Of a stretch of 64,000 bases of DNA, positions 48,101 to 61,194 are shown piece after piece. The DNA is from Rotaria sp. Silwood1 (Eukaryota > Rotifera > Eurotatoria > Philodinida > Philodinidae). The translations under genes were made by a program, and so were the position numbers. Where the stretch lies: the NCBI GenBank assembly GCA_905250075.1, contig CAJNOP010000228.1:62001-126000 (forward strand), read 5' to 3'. Within the stretch, counting starts at the first letter, position 1, and every line of letters starts with the position of its first letter. A model generated the notes under the pieces. The model had not been told where the DNA came from and ran no database searches. It saw only the letters and a program-made list of their open reading frames with translations.

Positions 48101-51100
48101 ACATCGAATATGAGTATTTTTCGTTCTAAATAAAGTTTAAAATAACTCTTTTTGAAATTCATATGTTCACTATAAATAAGTAAACCTAAAGACAAAAACA
48201 AAAAAAAGTACATAATCAAATAAATTCAACAACATAAAAAAACAAGTTTCTACCATATGAACTTTCAGGTAGAAACCATAATTCAATTTGAAATCTTTCT
48301 GTATTTTTCCATGATTGAAATGGTAAATGTTTAATATAACTAGTTGAATGAAATCCAGCAATATATTGATTAGCTAATAAAAATAAATGTAAATATTTTT
48401 TTTTTTTTTTAAAATTTCAAATATGTTTTCTTCATACTTAATGAACAATTTAAACATATACACATATAATTATTTGGATGTACATTAATACATTGTTGAT
48501 TTATTTCACATGGTTTTATTAAACATCGATCAATTGTTAAATGATCATTATCGAAATATCTATAACTATTTATATCATTATTTCTTATCGGTATACATTG
48601 AATTCCATTTTTAGATGGTATTGATCGACATGGATCTCCTGTACATTCATCTAAGAAACAAAAAAAATTTCAAATCGATTAAAAGAAGTTATTAGAGATC
48701 AAAATATGAAAAATAATGTATTTATTGTTGCTAATCACAAGTAGATTAATTTATTCTACTTATTTTCAACTATAGGTTCTTGATCATCTTTTTTACTTTA
48801 TCTTCCAGAACGGAGCTTTCGACCTAATTCTTACGTTTTGGAAAATAGAATATTAACCCATCGCTTTACTATTCGAGAGTGTGTTGCCTGAACGTCAATT
48901 TAATCTCGTCGGACTTATATTCAGTGATAGAAGAGCTTGTTTAGATTTAAAACTAATTGAATAATAAATCTTGCAGATGCGTAAAGAGGAAGTAATTCAT
49001 ATATTATAAAGAGATACTATTGATATATGACCTACAGCCGTATTTTGAACGACGTCTGTCACATCTGTAACGAGAAGACGATCTAAATTTCTATCCTTAT
49101 ACGTCAACATTCCCTTTAGATCGTATTTTATAATACTAACCAATATTTTGACCAATATGTTCTGTATTGTTAAACATTACTTGTCTTCCATTAATTGATA
49201 ATTCATGAATACATCCTTGAAAACCTTTATTGAAATCAAAATATTGTGAAATACTACAAAAAAAATTTAGTTAAGTTTTAGAAAACAATAATTATCTATT
49301 CTTACGAATCAAATAATATTGGTAATCCACCTATGAATAATATATTTGTCAATACAATATCAAATGGTAATAATCCTTTAATGTAAAAAACAAAAAAAAA
49401 AAGATCGCATTTTTGTTTGAAATTTACATACTCGACATAAGATTTCCATCATTTAATTTTACTTGTATTTCATTATATAAAATATGAATTTGTAAACGAA
49501 CATATATATTAAGGTCAATCGTATCAGATAATTGAATTGTTGAAGTCAAACGATCAGAACGAATACTTTCAAAAATTATAAACAAAAAACTATTTTTATA
49601 TTCAGAATTTTTTCAAAACTTACGTTATATCAATAATTTTATTTCGTATTGAAATTGTAAAATATAATTCTGTTAATTGATTATCACAATATAAAATTAA
49701 ACCATTATCATTTTCTGTTGCAAATGTAATATCAATATATTTTATTAATTCTGATGATTTGATTTTTAAATAAGATTGTTGATTAAAATGTGGAATAGTT
49801 ATTTCAATTTCTAAATTTACAAAAAACAAAAAAAGCTAATTTTAAGATTATTAGAAGATTGAGATAAGATTCATGTGTACCAACGGAGTTTTGTTAAAAA
49901 CATGTCAATCCTCTTTCGGATTCATCCTATGTGAAGGATCTAATAGACAATTGAGGTTAAGAATAACGTAGCTGCTCGCGTCTATATATAAATAGGAATG
50001 TCAGTTCTAATACTTAGTCATTTGTACAAAAATTAGGAATGAATTATATATAAAGAGGGTTCAAAAATGTAAACTCGACGTGTAAGCCCAAAATCTTGAG
50101 TTCACTTTAATTGATTATCATTCTGTTTTAGTACTCTTCTATTGAATATTAGATTTCAATACTAAGATCTAATCAGATATTGATGAAAATCCAACCGGAT
50201 GCGATTGGATTTGATAGAATCCAGTAAGATCTGATTAGATTGATCCAACTCTGAAGTTTATGGTTTAAGATTAATATGTGTAAAATGACAAAAAGAACAA
50301 CGAAATTTTAAAAGTCAATTAAACTATTCTAGACTTTTCTATTACTCATCAAACGAAACGTTGTCTCGATCAACAATCAATTAGACATCTGAAGAGGTTC
50401 TCTGTTTAGTATTAAGATCGTATATCTCTGCACCTTTAAACGAAATAGTAATGAACTAAAAGACGGAGACCCAAATACAATATCCATATCAGAAGTAAGT
50501 AAGGATTTTTGTCTCTGGAAATCATTGTAGTTTGTACACAACACGGAGTTATACAATTACAGTGAATATCTAATCAATCGATGAATCAGATTACTATGAT
50601 TTACTTCGTTTTTTGAATTTCTTTTAAGAAAGGATTTTTTCATATTAATATATTCATGAAATTTTCAATGTCCTTGAGATTTTAATGAAAATAATATAGT
50701 CAATTTTTACTTTGATTACAATGATGTCCTTTCCATCCGAATGGACATAAACATGTATAATTTTGATTTGTTTGATCTTGACATATACCATGATTTTCAC
50801 ATGGATTCCATCGTGTACAAATACCATTTGATAAATGTCGAATAGGAATTACTATTAAAGAAAAATATTTATCTTCCTTATTTTTTTTTTTGAATGTAAA
50901 GAAAAACTAAAATTATACTTGTATTATTTGATCCTAAGGAAATTGATGGAGCTAAAATGATTTCAAAAAATAATTATTATTTAAAATCAAAAAATGATAA
51001 TTATAAATCATCATCATCTTACATGTAACACATTGTGGTCCTTGTATACGTTTATATTTTTGTTTTTCACATTCACAAAATTCTGATAAACAAACCATAT

Positions 51101-54100
51101 TTTCTCCACAATCTTTATCTGTCACACATCGTTCTAAATAATAAGATATTTTAATTAAAAATCATGTTAAAAATCTTCATACTTGAATCAATTGGTATTA
51201 TAGGTAAATCATCATTTAAAATATTATCTTGTTCAAATGAAATATCTTCATCAACTCCTAATTTAATAAAATAAAATTTATTTAACCTATATAAAATTTA
51301 TTTACCACTACAAACACCGGGATACATTAAAACAATTTCATATTGTTTTAAACATTGTTGTCGTTTAATATCACATTTAGATTGATAAGTTCGTCCATCT
51401 GATGCACATATATTCATAAAATATTGTTCTTCATTTGTACAACTTATATGATGACATGTACAACGAGGATAACCATTTAATATTTCACATATTCCATCAA
51501 AAAAACAAATTAAATCTTGACATGTTCGTTGACGTCGATGACGATTTTTATTTACTAAAAGAAGAAAAAAAAATTAATAAAATATTGTTTTTTTTTTCAA
51601 GTTTCTTTTCACGTACAACTAACACATCCATGATCAGTTAATACTAATGATGAATCACTACATGTATCACATTGACGACCTTTTGCAAATGAATGACATG
51701 AACATTGTCCAGTATCTTGTAAACAATCTTTTCTCATTGAACCATATGGATGACAACCACAAGCTAAATTATATTATTTTCTAACTAAAAAGCATATTAT
51801 CTTTTCTTTGATTATTTACGAGTGCAACCAGTATTATTATGACTTAATATACGAGAAAAAGCCCAATATTCATTTTCACAATGTGAACAACTTATTCCAC
51901 CAACAGCTGGTCGACAATAACAAGAATCAGTATTTGGATCACATGACAATCGTAATGAACCAATTGAATTACAATTACAATATTCTAAAAAATATACCAA
52001 CCGTTCAATACGACTTTCAAATTAAAACAAAAAAAAATGTCAATTTTTTCGTACTGACTTTCACAGCGAATTTTTAGCGATAGTCTAAAAATTGTGCGTC
52101 CATTGGAAATTTGCGGGATTACGAGAAAAAATTTACTGAAACCGAAACTTAAGTTTATAGTGACATACTCTATGATTCTAAGCGAAAAAATTTACAAACC
52201 ATATGAATCAGAACATAACTCAAGAGAACTAATTTAAAAACCTGCTTGTTGTCGATGATCCCTTTGAGGAGAGAATTTGTTTCAATTGAAAGGTAGCTAT
52301 TTGATCAATATATTGTATTTGACTCATAGTGATCACATAGAAAATTGATGATAATACATACAGAGAAGAGAACAGAACCTGTCGGATCCAGATCCGATCG
52401 AGCCGTACTTTGATTCTCTTAGTAAAATTTTCTAATCGAAATCAGATAGCCGCCTCACAGATATACAAGATACTCTTCTTTTAGCATTTTATATTCGGTG
52501 ACCAATGCATCCTACACATTTTTCAGAAGGCTACAGTCCATCGACCTATTACTTTATAGGTCATACCAGAATAGGTAGTACAACGTGCGTACCGCCATCT
52601 CCAAAGAATGAAAAATTTTGATTTCATACATCCCTAGTCTTGATGGAATATTGATTTTTAGAAAACGAACGCTTCTTCACAATATAATTTTAAGCATTTG
52701 CCAAAACTCTATTGTGAAAGTCGTTACGACAAAATTCATGGTATCCATAAAAACTTTGTTTACCTGGACATCCTCGTCGATCAGGAGTAGGCGAAATAGT
52801 AATATTATCTTTACAACATCCAAATGGTGAATTAATACAACTTGAATTAATATATAAATGTGGAAGAAGAGGAACTAATATAAAAGTTTTGAGATATTAT
52901 ACGATCAACAACATAACTATTTCTCTTACTGCATTCTCTTTTTTTCTTTGCTGGTACAAAATCATGATTTACACATTGACAAAGACCATTTGAACAAATC
53001 ATATTTTGACCACAATGTCTATCTGATAAACACATTCGATATGGAAAAATAGCAGTAATAACTAAAAATATACTTTTATAGAATATACATTTTGTTATCT
53101 AATTTTACCTTTAACACAGCATGTGTTTGTATGTTTATTACAATAACTATTTAATGGACATCGTTCCATAGTATCACATTCAATATGATGATCTGTTTTT
53201 AAATCAAGTAATGGTTCATCATAAACACATTCTCGAGTATATTCTAATAAAATAAACATAGAATTTTATATTTTAAGAATTTGTTTTAGTCAAATACCTA
53301 TTTGATCTTTATCTTTAGTACAATAATGAGGTGCAACACTATAAATATGAATTTTTAATTCACATGAACGTATATCCATTTCACATTGACTATTAAATAA
53401 TTCTTGATTACTTCCACATATTGTATATGAATTATCACTCTAAATATATAAAAGTAAATTTGGAAATATCCAATTACTTTTCTGGAAAAAGCTTGCTGAC
53501 TTTTTAAAAATTCAGTCTACAATGTTTTAGAACTATAAAATAAAAAATAAGACTATTAACATACTGAAATAGTTGGACAATTATTTCTTGTTGGACATAT
53601 ACATGAATAACTTCCTTGTTCAGATTGACATTGTCCATTAAACGGACATTCAACATTCTCACAATTATTACATTGTCCCATATAATTTGGTTTTATGTTT
53701 ATTTTTCTTGTACAAGCATCATGTTCAAGAAAACATTGAGACCTAATATAAATATACATATTCGTATTATAACAATAACGCAGCATATAAAATATAGATG
53801 GAATCGGTTCGAAACTTTGTTCATTTGGTTTAAGAAAAATGAAAAGCGCTAAAATTATTATGAGATAAGGTTAATGACGTTAAACATGTGCATTTCCTCT
53901 AGTGTTTCAGCTTTTGTTTTAAAATAAATTTTTGAAATATGTTCTCAGTTTACATATAATAAACTTCAACGTGATTGATAATGTTATAATAACCTATTAA
54001 CAGAAAATGTCTCTATTTGAAACTTAACTTCGTATTGATTCGATACGGAACAGATTTGTCAATGTGAAGTCCTAACAATCAACACTATTTTCGCTTGCCA

Positions 54101-56871
54101 GACTAAACGAGCATTGGTTGTTACGATACTCTTATACAAAATATATTGCTCTGCAAAAATGGTAACTGTACTCCTTAAATAAAACTTTAAAAGTTAGTCT
54201 CTACTTAATTTACCGCAAAGCTAGATAAAATGATAGAAACTTCAAAGCAGTAACTGACGAGGGAACCGTTCCGACTGATTCATGCTGATTTTGCTCATAT
54301 TTTGCCCATATGTAGGGGCAGTATGCTAAGAAAAAGGCTAAGAGGATTTGAGCCCATGGTGCTTTCTTCGAAGGTTATGGCCATTTTACTGATTTTTCGG
54401 CCTATGGCAAGGTATTTACAAAAAATTCGAATGATGAAATTCTGACTTGAAATTTTGCCCATATGTAGCTCTCATGGTCCTTAATGTATGCTAAAAGTTT
54501 CAGCAAAAATAAATGTCCTATTGCCGAGATAATGAATGTCCAAGAAAACTCGATTTTTCTGAGTTCTCTATGAAATGCAGACACTTATTGCAAATTCATT
54601 ATTTCGGCAATGGGACATTTATTTTTGCTGAAACTTTTAGCATACATTAAGGACCATGAGAGCTACATATGGGCAAAATTTCAAGTCAGAATTTCATCAT
54701 TCGAATTTTTTGTAAATACCTTGCCATAGGCCGAAAAATCAGTAAAATGGCTATAACCTTCGAAAGAAGCACCATGGACTCAAATCCTCTTAGGCTTTTT
54801 CTTAGCATACTGACTCCTACATATGGGCAAAATATGAGCAAAATCGACGTGAATCAATTGGAACGGTTCCCTCGTGAGTTTAGTTTGGTTTCCAAAACAA
54901 AAAACTACGAACCAATCTCATCTCTGATATAATACAACTTACGGATATGTAATACCATTATCTCCACATATTAAATCTTGATAAAAATAATTATTTGAAC
55001 ATGGTTTACATTCACATTCAATATGACCGTTAGATTGTTGTTTACATTGTCCAAATGGACATATAGTTGTATCACATGTTGATATACCTTTATTAAATAA
55101 AACATGTTCTTAATTGAAAATGAAAGAAAAAGAAAAATAATGAAATAATTTACAATATGAAGTATCAGCTGGTACAAAATTTTCTCCACGTATACAATTA
55201 TCACGTTCCATTTCACATAAATTTCGATAGATATTACCATTTGAAGCACATATCTTTACAACAAAAGAAAGTCAAAAAATTATTATTTTTTAATATTATT
55301 TATATACTTGATTCTTTTCTGATGGACAATTAAATAAACATCGACATACTCCAATACCATTTTCCATCATACATGTTTTTCCATTTAAACAAATAAATGT
55401 TTTACAAACTAAAAATAAAAATTTTCTTATTCATTTTTAAAATATTTTCATTTTAAATCATTTACCTTCACGTAATTGTTGTTGTTCATCTAAAGTACAT
55501 ATTCCATCATGTAATTTTGTTAAATTTATATTTGATTGACAAGCATATTTATACATTTCACATTCATTTGAATAATTTTGAAGATTATTTGCACATAATG
55601 GTTGATAACTATATAAACAATCAAGATAAGGATCACATTTTTCATAATTTAAAAGACAACTTGAATTTTGACAATGTTCTAAATATGATTTCATTATTTC
55701 TTTTTTTTTAAAATAAAAAAAAAAGTCAACATACGACATTTGCCTAAATGTGCAACGTATAGATCTTCTCGTAGTTCACATGTTCTTTTATTTAATTCAC
55801 AAATTGTTTCATAGGTGTGCTGATCACTACCACAAATTGGTCCATTAAATGATATTGTATTAACATATTCATTACAATTACTTGGACAATAACATAAAGG
55901 AAAACCATTATCATTAATTAAACATTTTGATCCATGAGAACAATTTATTGATGAACATTTCAGATCTTCGAAAAAAAAAAGATATTTTTAATCTTGAAAA
56001 ACAATTTTCTTTATTCTAACACTTACTTTTATTATAATAAGCATTGCATTTTGTTTCATCAAGTTGACATTTATTTAAATACCATTTTCCAGTTGTTTCA
56101 TCTTGAATACGTTCATTATTATCCGTACAATTAAATAAACATTGACATTCATTTTTTTGAGTACAAATTCCACCAAATTTACATTCAGTATGTCCATATA
56201 AACAAGCTAATAAAAAACAAAATCTTGATGAAAAAAATTCATAATTATTATCTTACCTCGTTCAGATCGATCTAATAGAATAATAAAAAAAATAAACAAG
56301 ACAATAGTAATCAATCAAATACGTACTATAGAAAAGAAATGAAATGCTCAGTGTTATAATAATTTGTACTGAAAAGTGTGACAGTGAGTATTAATGGAGT
56401 TTTTGATGGGAGTACTTCTATGAACAAGGCCAACGTCAACATATACACTCACAACCGCACCATATCGATACGCGTAGATCCCTTTGCATATTCTTAGCAA
56501 TGCTCTTAAATACTGAGTCTTTTCAAACTATTTACTACACTAGAACTAAATTTTCACTGAGCATTCATTATAAAAATGCTGAGTAATTAAATACAAGTAC
56601 TTACTATGATAAAGATCTGTAAAATTACTACTAGATAGTGTTAAACTTTTGTTTTGTGTTCCTAAAATAATTCGAAATTTATATTTATTTATTTTAAGAA
56701 AACAATGAAGAATAATTTACCAGATTTAAATGTTCTATTAATAACAATAATAACCAATAGACTAGCCAATAAAATAATAACACTGATAAGGATTAGTACA
56801 GCCCATAAAAATCTTCGACCTTTACTATGATAAACTTGACCAGTAGATACGTCGTATGATTTATGCATCAT
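45142..56871 (-). CDS. AGRN: Transmembrane agrin-like heparan-sulfate-proteoglycan core protein
   Basis: Thirty-one exons, 1570 aa, every phase agrees: 56871-56721, 56661-56605, 56271-56257, 56206-56027, 55965-55735, 55678-55466, 55408-55308, 55253-55154, 55087-54943, 53742-53565, 53439-53298, 53243-53109, 53061-52930, 52874-52764, 51984-51820, 51763-51617, 51554-51306, 51257-51183, 51133-51023, 50951-50919, 50851-50711, 49810-49624, 49565-49432, 49375-49306, 49253-49141, 48650-48438, 48373-48254, 48185-48071, 47203-46978, 46915-46458, 45406-45142. Order: short cytoplasmic N-terminus, TM helix 21-44, six follistatin/Kazal units (75-520), Cys-rich units, a PFGCC module (~600-630), two laminin-EGF domains (631-734; CGCHPYGS, CDPNTDSCYC), a seventh Kazal (745-817), acidic linker, EGF, LamG1, two EGF, LamG2, EGF, LamG3. 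This is agrin's order, with the type II membrane start of TM-agrin instead of NtA; no SEA domain is visible. Agrin organises basement membrane and synapses. Confidence 0.9.
45885..46375. mobile_element. Old foldback element (family F, copy 2) in agrin intron
   Basis: In the last agrin intron (45407-46457). Left arm blocks TTTGAGTTCATATTAGTTGC, AGCCGAGTTCTGACCATTTT and AGTTTTCGAT are matched in order by the reverse complement of the right arm: TTTGAGCTCATATTCAGTGC, AGCTGAGTTATGACGATTTT and ATTTTTCGAT. Arms are diverged. Confidence 0.55.
47530..47752. mobile_element. GC-rich hAT-type MITE (223 bp) with 8-bp target duplication
   Basis: In the agrin intron 47204-48070. Ends are CAGAGATGG...CCATCTCTG; the inverted arms run on as ACAAAATCGCACCGCGCCTC (left) and GCAAAGTCGCACCGCGCCTC (right, reverse-complemented), about 65-70 bp in all. 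Flanks are GTAACCAT (47522-47529) and GCAACCAT (47753-47760), an 8-bp duplication with one mismatch. CAGRG-type ends and 8-bp duplications are characteristic of hAT elements. The element is very GC- and CpG-rich against a roughly 30% GC background. Confidence 0.88.
50330..50404. repeat. Right-end fragment of TIR family T in agrin intron
   Basis: TTCTAGACTTTTCTATTACT, then CATCAAACGAAACGTTGTCT and CAATTAGACATC, matches the right ends at 5715-5780 and 10395-10470. The left end of this copy was not found. Confidence 0.5.
54258..54874. mobile_element. Foldback element, 617 bp, near-perfect arms (family F, copy 1)
   Basis: In the agrin intron 53743-54942. Arms 54258-54536 and 54595-54874 are inverted copies of about 280 bp with only a handful of mismatches and a 58-bp spacer. 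Ends read CGAGGGAACCGTTCC. Internal blocks include GCTCATATTTTGCCCATATG and CATGGTCCTTAATGTATGC. No coding capacity. The arm similarity indicates recent insertion or correction between arms. Confidence 0.92.
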
Positions 56872-58728
56872 AGTAATTCATCGATAAAACATTGAAATAA
56901 TGTGCACAACAAAAATCCTGCTTGTTTTTCTTTCTTTGTTCGCAAAAATAATCTCTGGCTTTGTGTGAAACTATTTACTATCCTTAGTTTTTTTTTCATC
57001 CTTTTCTGAAGACTTTTTTTTTTCTAAAAGAAAAAATCCATAGATATAAATGAGAGAGAGAGAGAAACTAGAAGAGAATCGTATCGAAATACAATCAATT
57101 TCTTTCTTTTTTTTTATATGTAAAAAGAATTGTGTGTGTGTCTTTTTTTGTTCTTCCAGTGACAAATATATAATTATTAATGATGATAGACGGTTTTATA
57201 TGTCATCATGTTCAACAATAATATGCTTTAACATAAACGATCCTCAATTATAGTTGACGTCTTGTTCTTGAATAAGAACAAGATATATTCAAGTCCGGAA
57301 ATGTGTCGATTCGTAATTTTTTAAGTATATCAGTCTCTTAATTCAATTGCAATTTGATGAGCGTATAGCAAAAAAGAAAAGAAAAGAAATAATATGAATC
57401 ATTGGGATTGAAATAATCTCAAATAATAAAACGACAATAGAATTGTAATACACAAAAGAAACTAATATATGCAAATATATTTCAAATAAAATAATATATG
57501 CATTCCGATCGAGTATCAGATGAATTTAATACCAACATAATTAATAGCCTAAACTGATTCTCGAAATAATTTAAATTGATTATTAACTTGTTTTTCAATT
57601 TGAATATAAATATTTTATTCATATCCAGAGGCTATATTATATTTTTGTGTAAAGAAGCAAAAAAAAAGGATATATATATATATACGAGATGACGATCAGA
57701 TTATATTTGCGCTATTCATCATTACTTTATTGAAAAACTAATCGACGAAAAAGATTCGATTATTTTTTCTCATTGAGATATTATTTCGCTTGAACGAGTT
57801 GGAAAAACATATGCAGAAAGAAACTAAATAATTCTAATATATTTCAAATTGGCCTTGAAAAATTCTATCATTTCTATTAAATGATTTATAATAGAGAAAT
57901 ATTCAGAATACATTACTTTTTTCAAGAAATTCTCCCAAATATTACACTGTTCGTAATAGTTTAAAACAGTTATTGATTAGCGATGTCTTCAAAAACTATA
58001 TAGTTGTAAATCGTTTGATACTCTATCATTTCTAGGCATAGAGTAGATGATTTTGATGGGTCCACAATCACGACTAACACTTTTTCATTAGGAGCGATAC
58101 CGATTATGGTCAAGTACAAATTTCGTCGAATGTCATAACGCATGTGTTCTAAATCGATGATCTCGGCTCTACGCTGAGCAAAAGTTTCTTAGAACCGGAA
58201 TTAAGACCAATTTTGTTTTTTAAAACTGGGACTAGGATCACGTTTTTTTACTGAATTGTAGAGCAATATTTTAAAGATCGGAACCAAAAACGACTGATTT
58301 TATTCATGCCTAATTTCTTTATATCATGACTATTATATTTTTATGAATATTCTATTAACAAGAGATTCGGAAACAATCCAATTGATATAATTCATTTGTC
58401 AAAACTATTGTAATAACAATACTTTTGTTGAAAAATCATTTGAATAATTTTCTTTTTGTCTACATTCCAAATTGTTTTCACATGTTTATTATATGAATTC
58501 TAACTTATGCAAGCGATGACCGCTAGGTATATTGTACAGAGATTTTTTTTCTCACTATGAAAAAACAACAGACTGAATTCATTCATCTCTCTCAGACGAA
58601 TATTTTTTTTCTTTTTTTCGTTTTCATTATTTCCATGTTTTTTTTTTCATAGTCGACGATGATGCACGTTCAGTGTGTTATATATTTCGTTGATAAAGGA
58701 TAAGAAACAGGTAAACGATATTTCATGA
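56872..58728. promoter_or_regulatory. Divergent intergenic/promoter region of agrin and F-box genes
   Basis: 1.86 kb between two divergent start codons. Contains a GA microsatellite (57053-57064), a short hairpin (CTTGTTCTT GAAT AAGAACAAG at about 57260-57282), a TA run (57670-57683) and pyrimidine tracts close to the F-box start. No coding sequence recognised. Confidence 0.45.
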
Positions 58729-61194
58729 ATGGAATCACTTCCAAATGAAATCGTTTTGATTGTATTTCGTTATCTTAAAACATACGATATTGTCTATGCA
58801 TTTTATTTTCTTAAGCGTCGTTATGCACGTCTTATTGAAGAATTTCGATCGTTTTCAACATTAATTAATCTTGCAAATGCTTCATTACCAATATTCAATT
58901 TATATTATTCATTATTATATCAATCATGTTATATAAATAAATTAAATATTGAAAGTCTTAAAATTGAATGTTATATGTTAAATAAATTTATATTAAATGA
59001 AAACATATTTCCTCGATTAGAATCTTTATCTATAATTATACGTAAAATAAATGATTTATCAATATTATTTAAATATTTTACATTTTTTACAAAACTTAAA
59101 CAACTCTATATTAGAAGTGATGTATGTTGTTGTGATCGAATATTATTTGAAGAACAAGTTAAATTAAAACTTTTTCAAACAAATAATATACAACTTCAAT
59201 CATTAACATTTGCAACACCACCATGCTTTTCAATTTCATTACAAGATATTAATTTTGAACAATGTTTATTTACGAATTTGACAGTAAGTTGAATATTGTA
59301 TAAAATAATCGAATCATATTTAATAAGAAGTGTTGAGGAATCTTTTCGAGATGTTTTCTATACACTTTGAATGATTCTTCGCATTTAGATGCTACAAATT
59401 ATTTGATTGATAACTGGAATAAAAGATTTCGCAGACCAATCAATTGTTCATATGTCTATTTTTAAGAGAGATACGTGCAGAGCTCTGGTTATTCGAGAAA
59501 ATTGAGTTTTTGAATTTTATCAATTTTACATTCAAAAACAAGATTTTTCAAAAACCTAGAGTTCTGTAATAGTCTTTGGAAAATAGACAAAAGAAATTCC
59601 ATAACTACGTGAAACATCAACTAACAGTTTTCCTTAGAAAGTTACAAAGATTACGAGAATAAAAACAAACTCAAATTTTTCAAAAATTGCTTGAAATGTA
59701 TCTTCCCATCACTTCAAATATTTATAAAGGTTGTAGAAAATGCGATGATCATTTTTACTAGGTGCCTCATGAGTACACTGCTAAATGATCGACTCATTTA
59801 TCCTTGTGTCTGAGCAAATTTTCTTTCCTAATTGTTGTATGAAAATATGGTGTAGAATGCATGCGATGATGAGTCTCATTAGTTAACCAAATCACTATCT
59901 AGATTTGACATCTATGCATGATGTAATACAAAAGAATCAAAAATACTTTGTTCTAACAGTGTTGCACGGTATCATAACGTTAATACATCACTGAACATCG
60001 TATCGAATGAGTCTGACTATCACTTGATACAAGTTCAAGTGATGGTTAACTGATATTGAGTTCACCAATGATTATTAAAATCATCGTAGATCTCAACGAC
60101 AGATTGGACGATTACGATAAAGAGAATATTAATCCATTTTGATTGAAATTTAGATTTCTATTAGAAATCATATGATCTGTTTATAAGCTAATTGTGCTTT
60201 TTTTTCATTATAGTTAACTGTTCGTTCAATGAATGATTTCTGTTCCATATTGCATAGTGCTCGTCAACTTCGTTCACTTTGTATACGTGTCTTAGACACA
60301 ACTATTAATCATCAAAATCCATTGACAATAATAAAACCTTCTCAATATCTAAAACATCTTTTATTTATATGTTTACATTCAATTTCTTATGAAATTTTTA
60401 AAAATATATTTAAAACACTAACATCTATTGAAAAATTAAGTTTTTCATTAGTTTTCGATATACAATCAGGTATTATTGATGGTAATCGTTTACGTGATGA
60501 TATATTTATATATTTACCAAATTTAATTAATTTACAATTTGAAATTAAATCATTATTATCATTTATATCAAATCATATAATAGAATCATTTGAAACATCA
60601 TTTTGGTCACGTTTTTTACCAATAGGTTTTCATTCATATAATCATATATATACATTACCATTTCCATTTCATCATCTTGATATTGATCAAACAATATTAA
60701 AATGTCAACAAACAAGAAAATCAAATCGTAATTGGCGTTTTGTACATGATATTGATTTATATGATCGTATACCATATACAAATGAATTTTTAAATTATCT
60801 TCGTAATGAATTTACATGTTTAAAAATATTAACATTAAAATGGAAATTTGATTTAATGATATCTATACCATCATTATCAACATGGTTTAATTTACCAACT
60901 GTTCGTCGTTTAATAATTAAATCAACTTCATTACAAAATCCTCAAATAATTAAAGAATTTTTACTTTGTTTACCTAATTGTGATACATTAGATTGTGATT
61001 ATGTTCTTATAGCACGAATAACATCATATTTTCGTCGTGAACATATATTAAACGAATTTGGAAAACGATTACGTTTATTAATTGTTGATGAACTTCCGTC
61101 CGATTGGAAAATTGAAAAGAAAAGAAGAAATAATGTTTATTTTCATAGATTTCGATATTTTTTTCCTAATATTGAATGTCCTCTGTATAATTAA
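58729..61194 (+). CDS. F-box domain protein
   Basis: Two exons, 58729-59283 (ACA/GTAAGT) and 60214-61194 (TATAG/TTAACT), phase 0, 511 aa. The N-terminus MESLPNEIVLIVFRYLKTYD followed by IVYAFYFLKRRYARLI is a typical F-box, expected to bind Skp1 and place the protein in an SCF-type ubiquitin ligase. The remainder is Leu/Ile/Phe-rich with spaced patches such as LRSLCIRVLDTT, YLKHLLFICLHS and IEKLSFSLVFDI, resembling a degenerate LRR-like substrate domain. A large family of such proteins with this layout is what I recall from bdelloid rotifers. AATAAA signals lie at about 61255-61266. Partner substrate unknown. Confidence 0.85.
59284..60213. other. F-box gene intron, 930 bp
   Basis: Unusually long relative to the ~60-nt introns of neighbours. 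It holds an imperfect inverted repeat at about 59480-59575 (CTCTGGTTATTCGAG, GAGTTTTTGAATTTT against the reverse complement of CATTCAAAAACAAG, CAAAAACCTAGAG), probably a decayed small foldback, and a short palindrome ATCACTTGA...CAAGTGAT near 60020-60045. Confidence 0.45.

Noticed and set aside
60563..60781. Minus-strand frame inside the F-box gene
   Set aside because: Antisense shadow of the long second exon.
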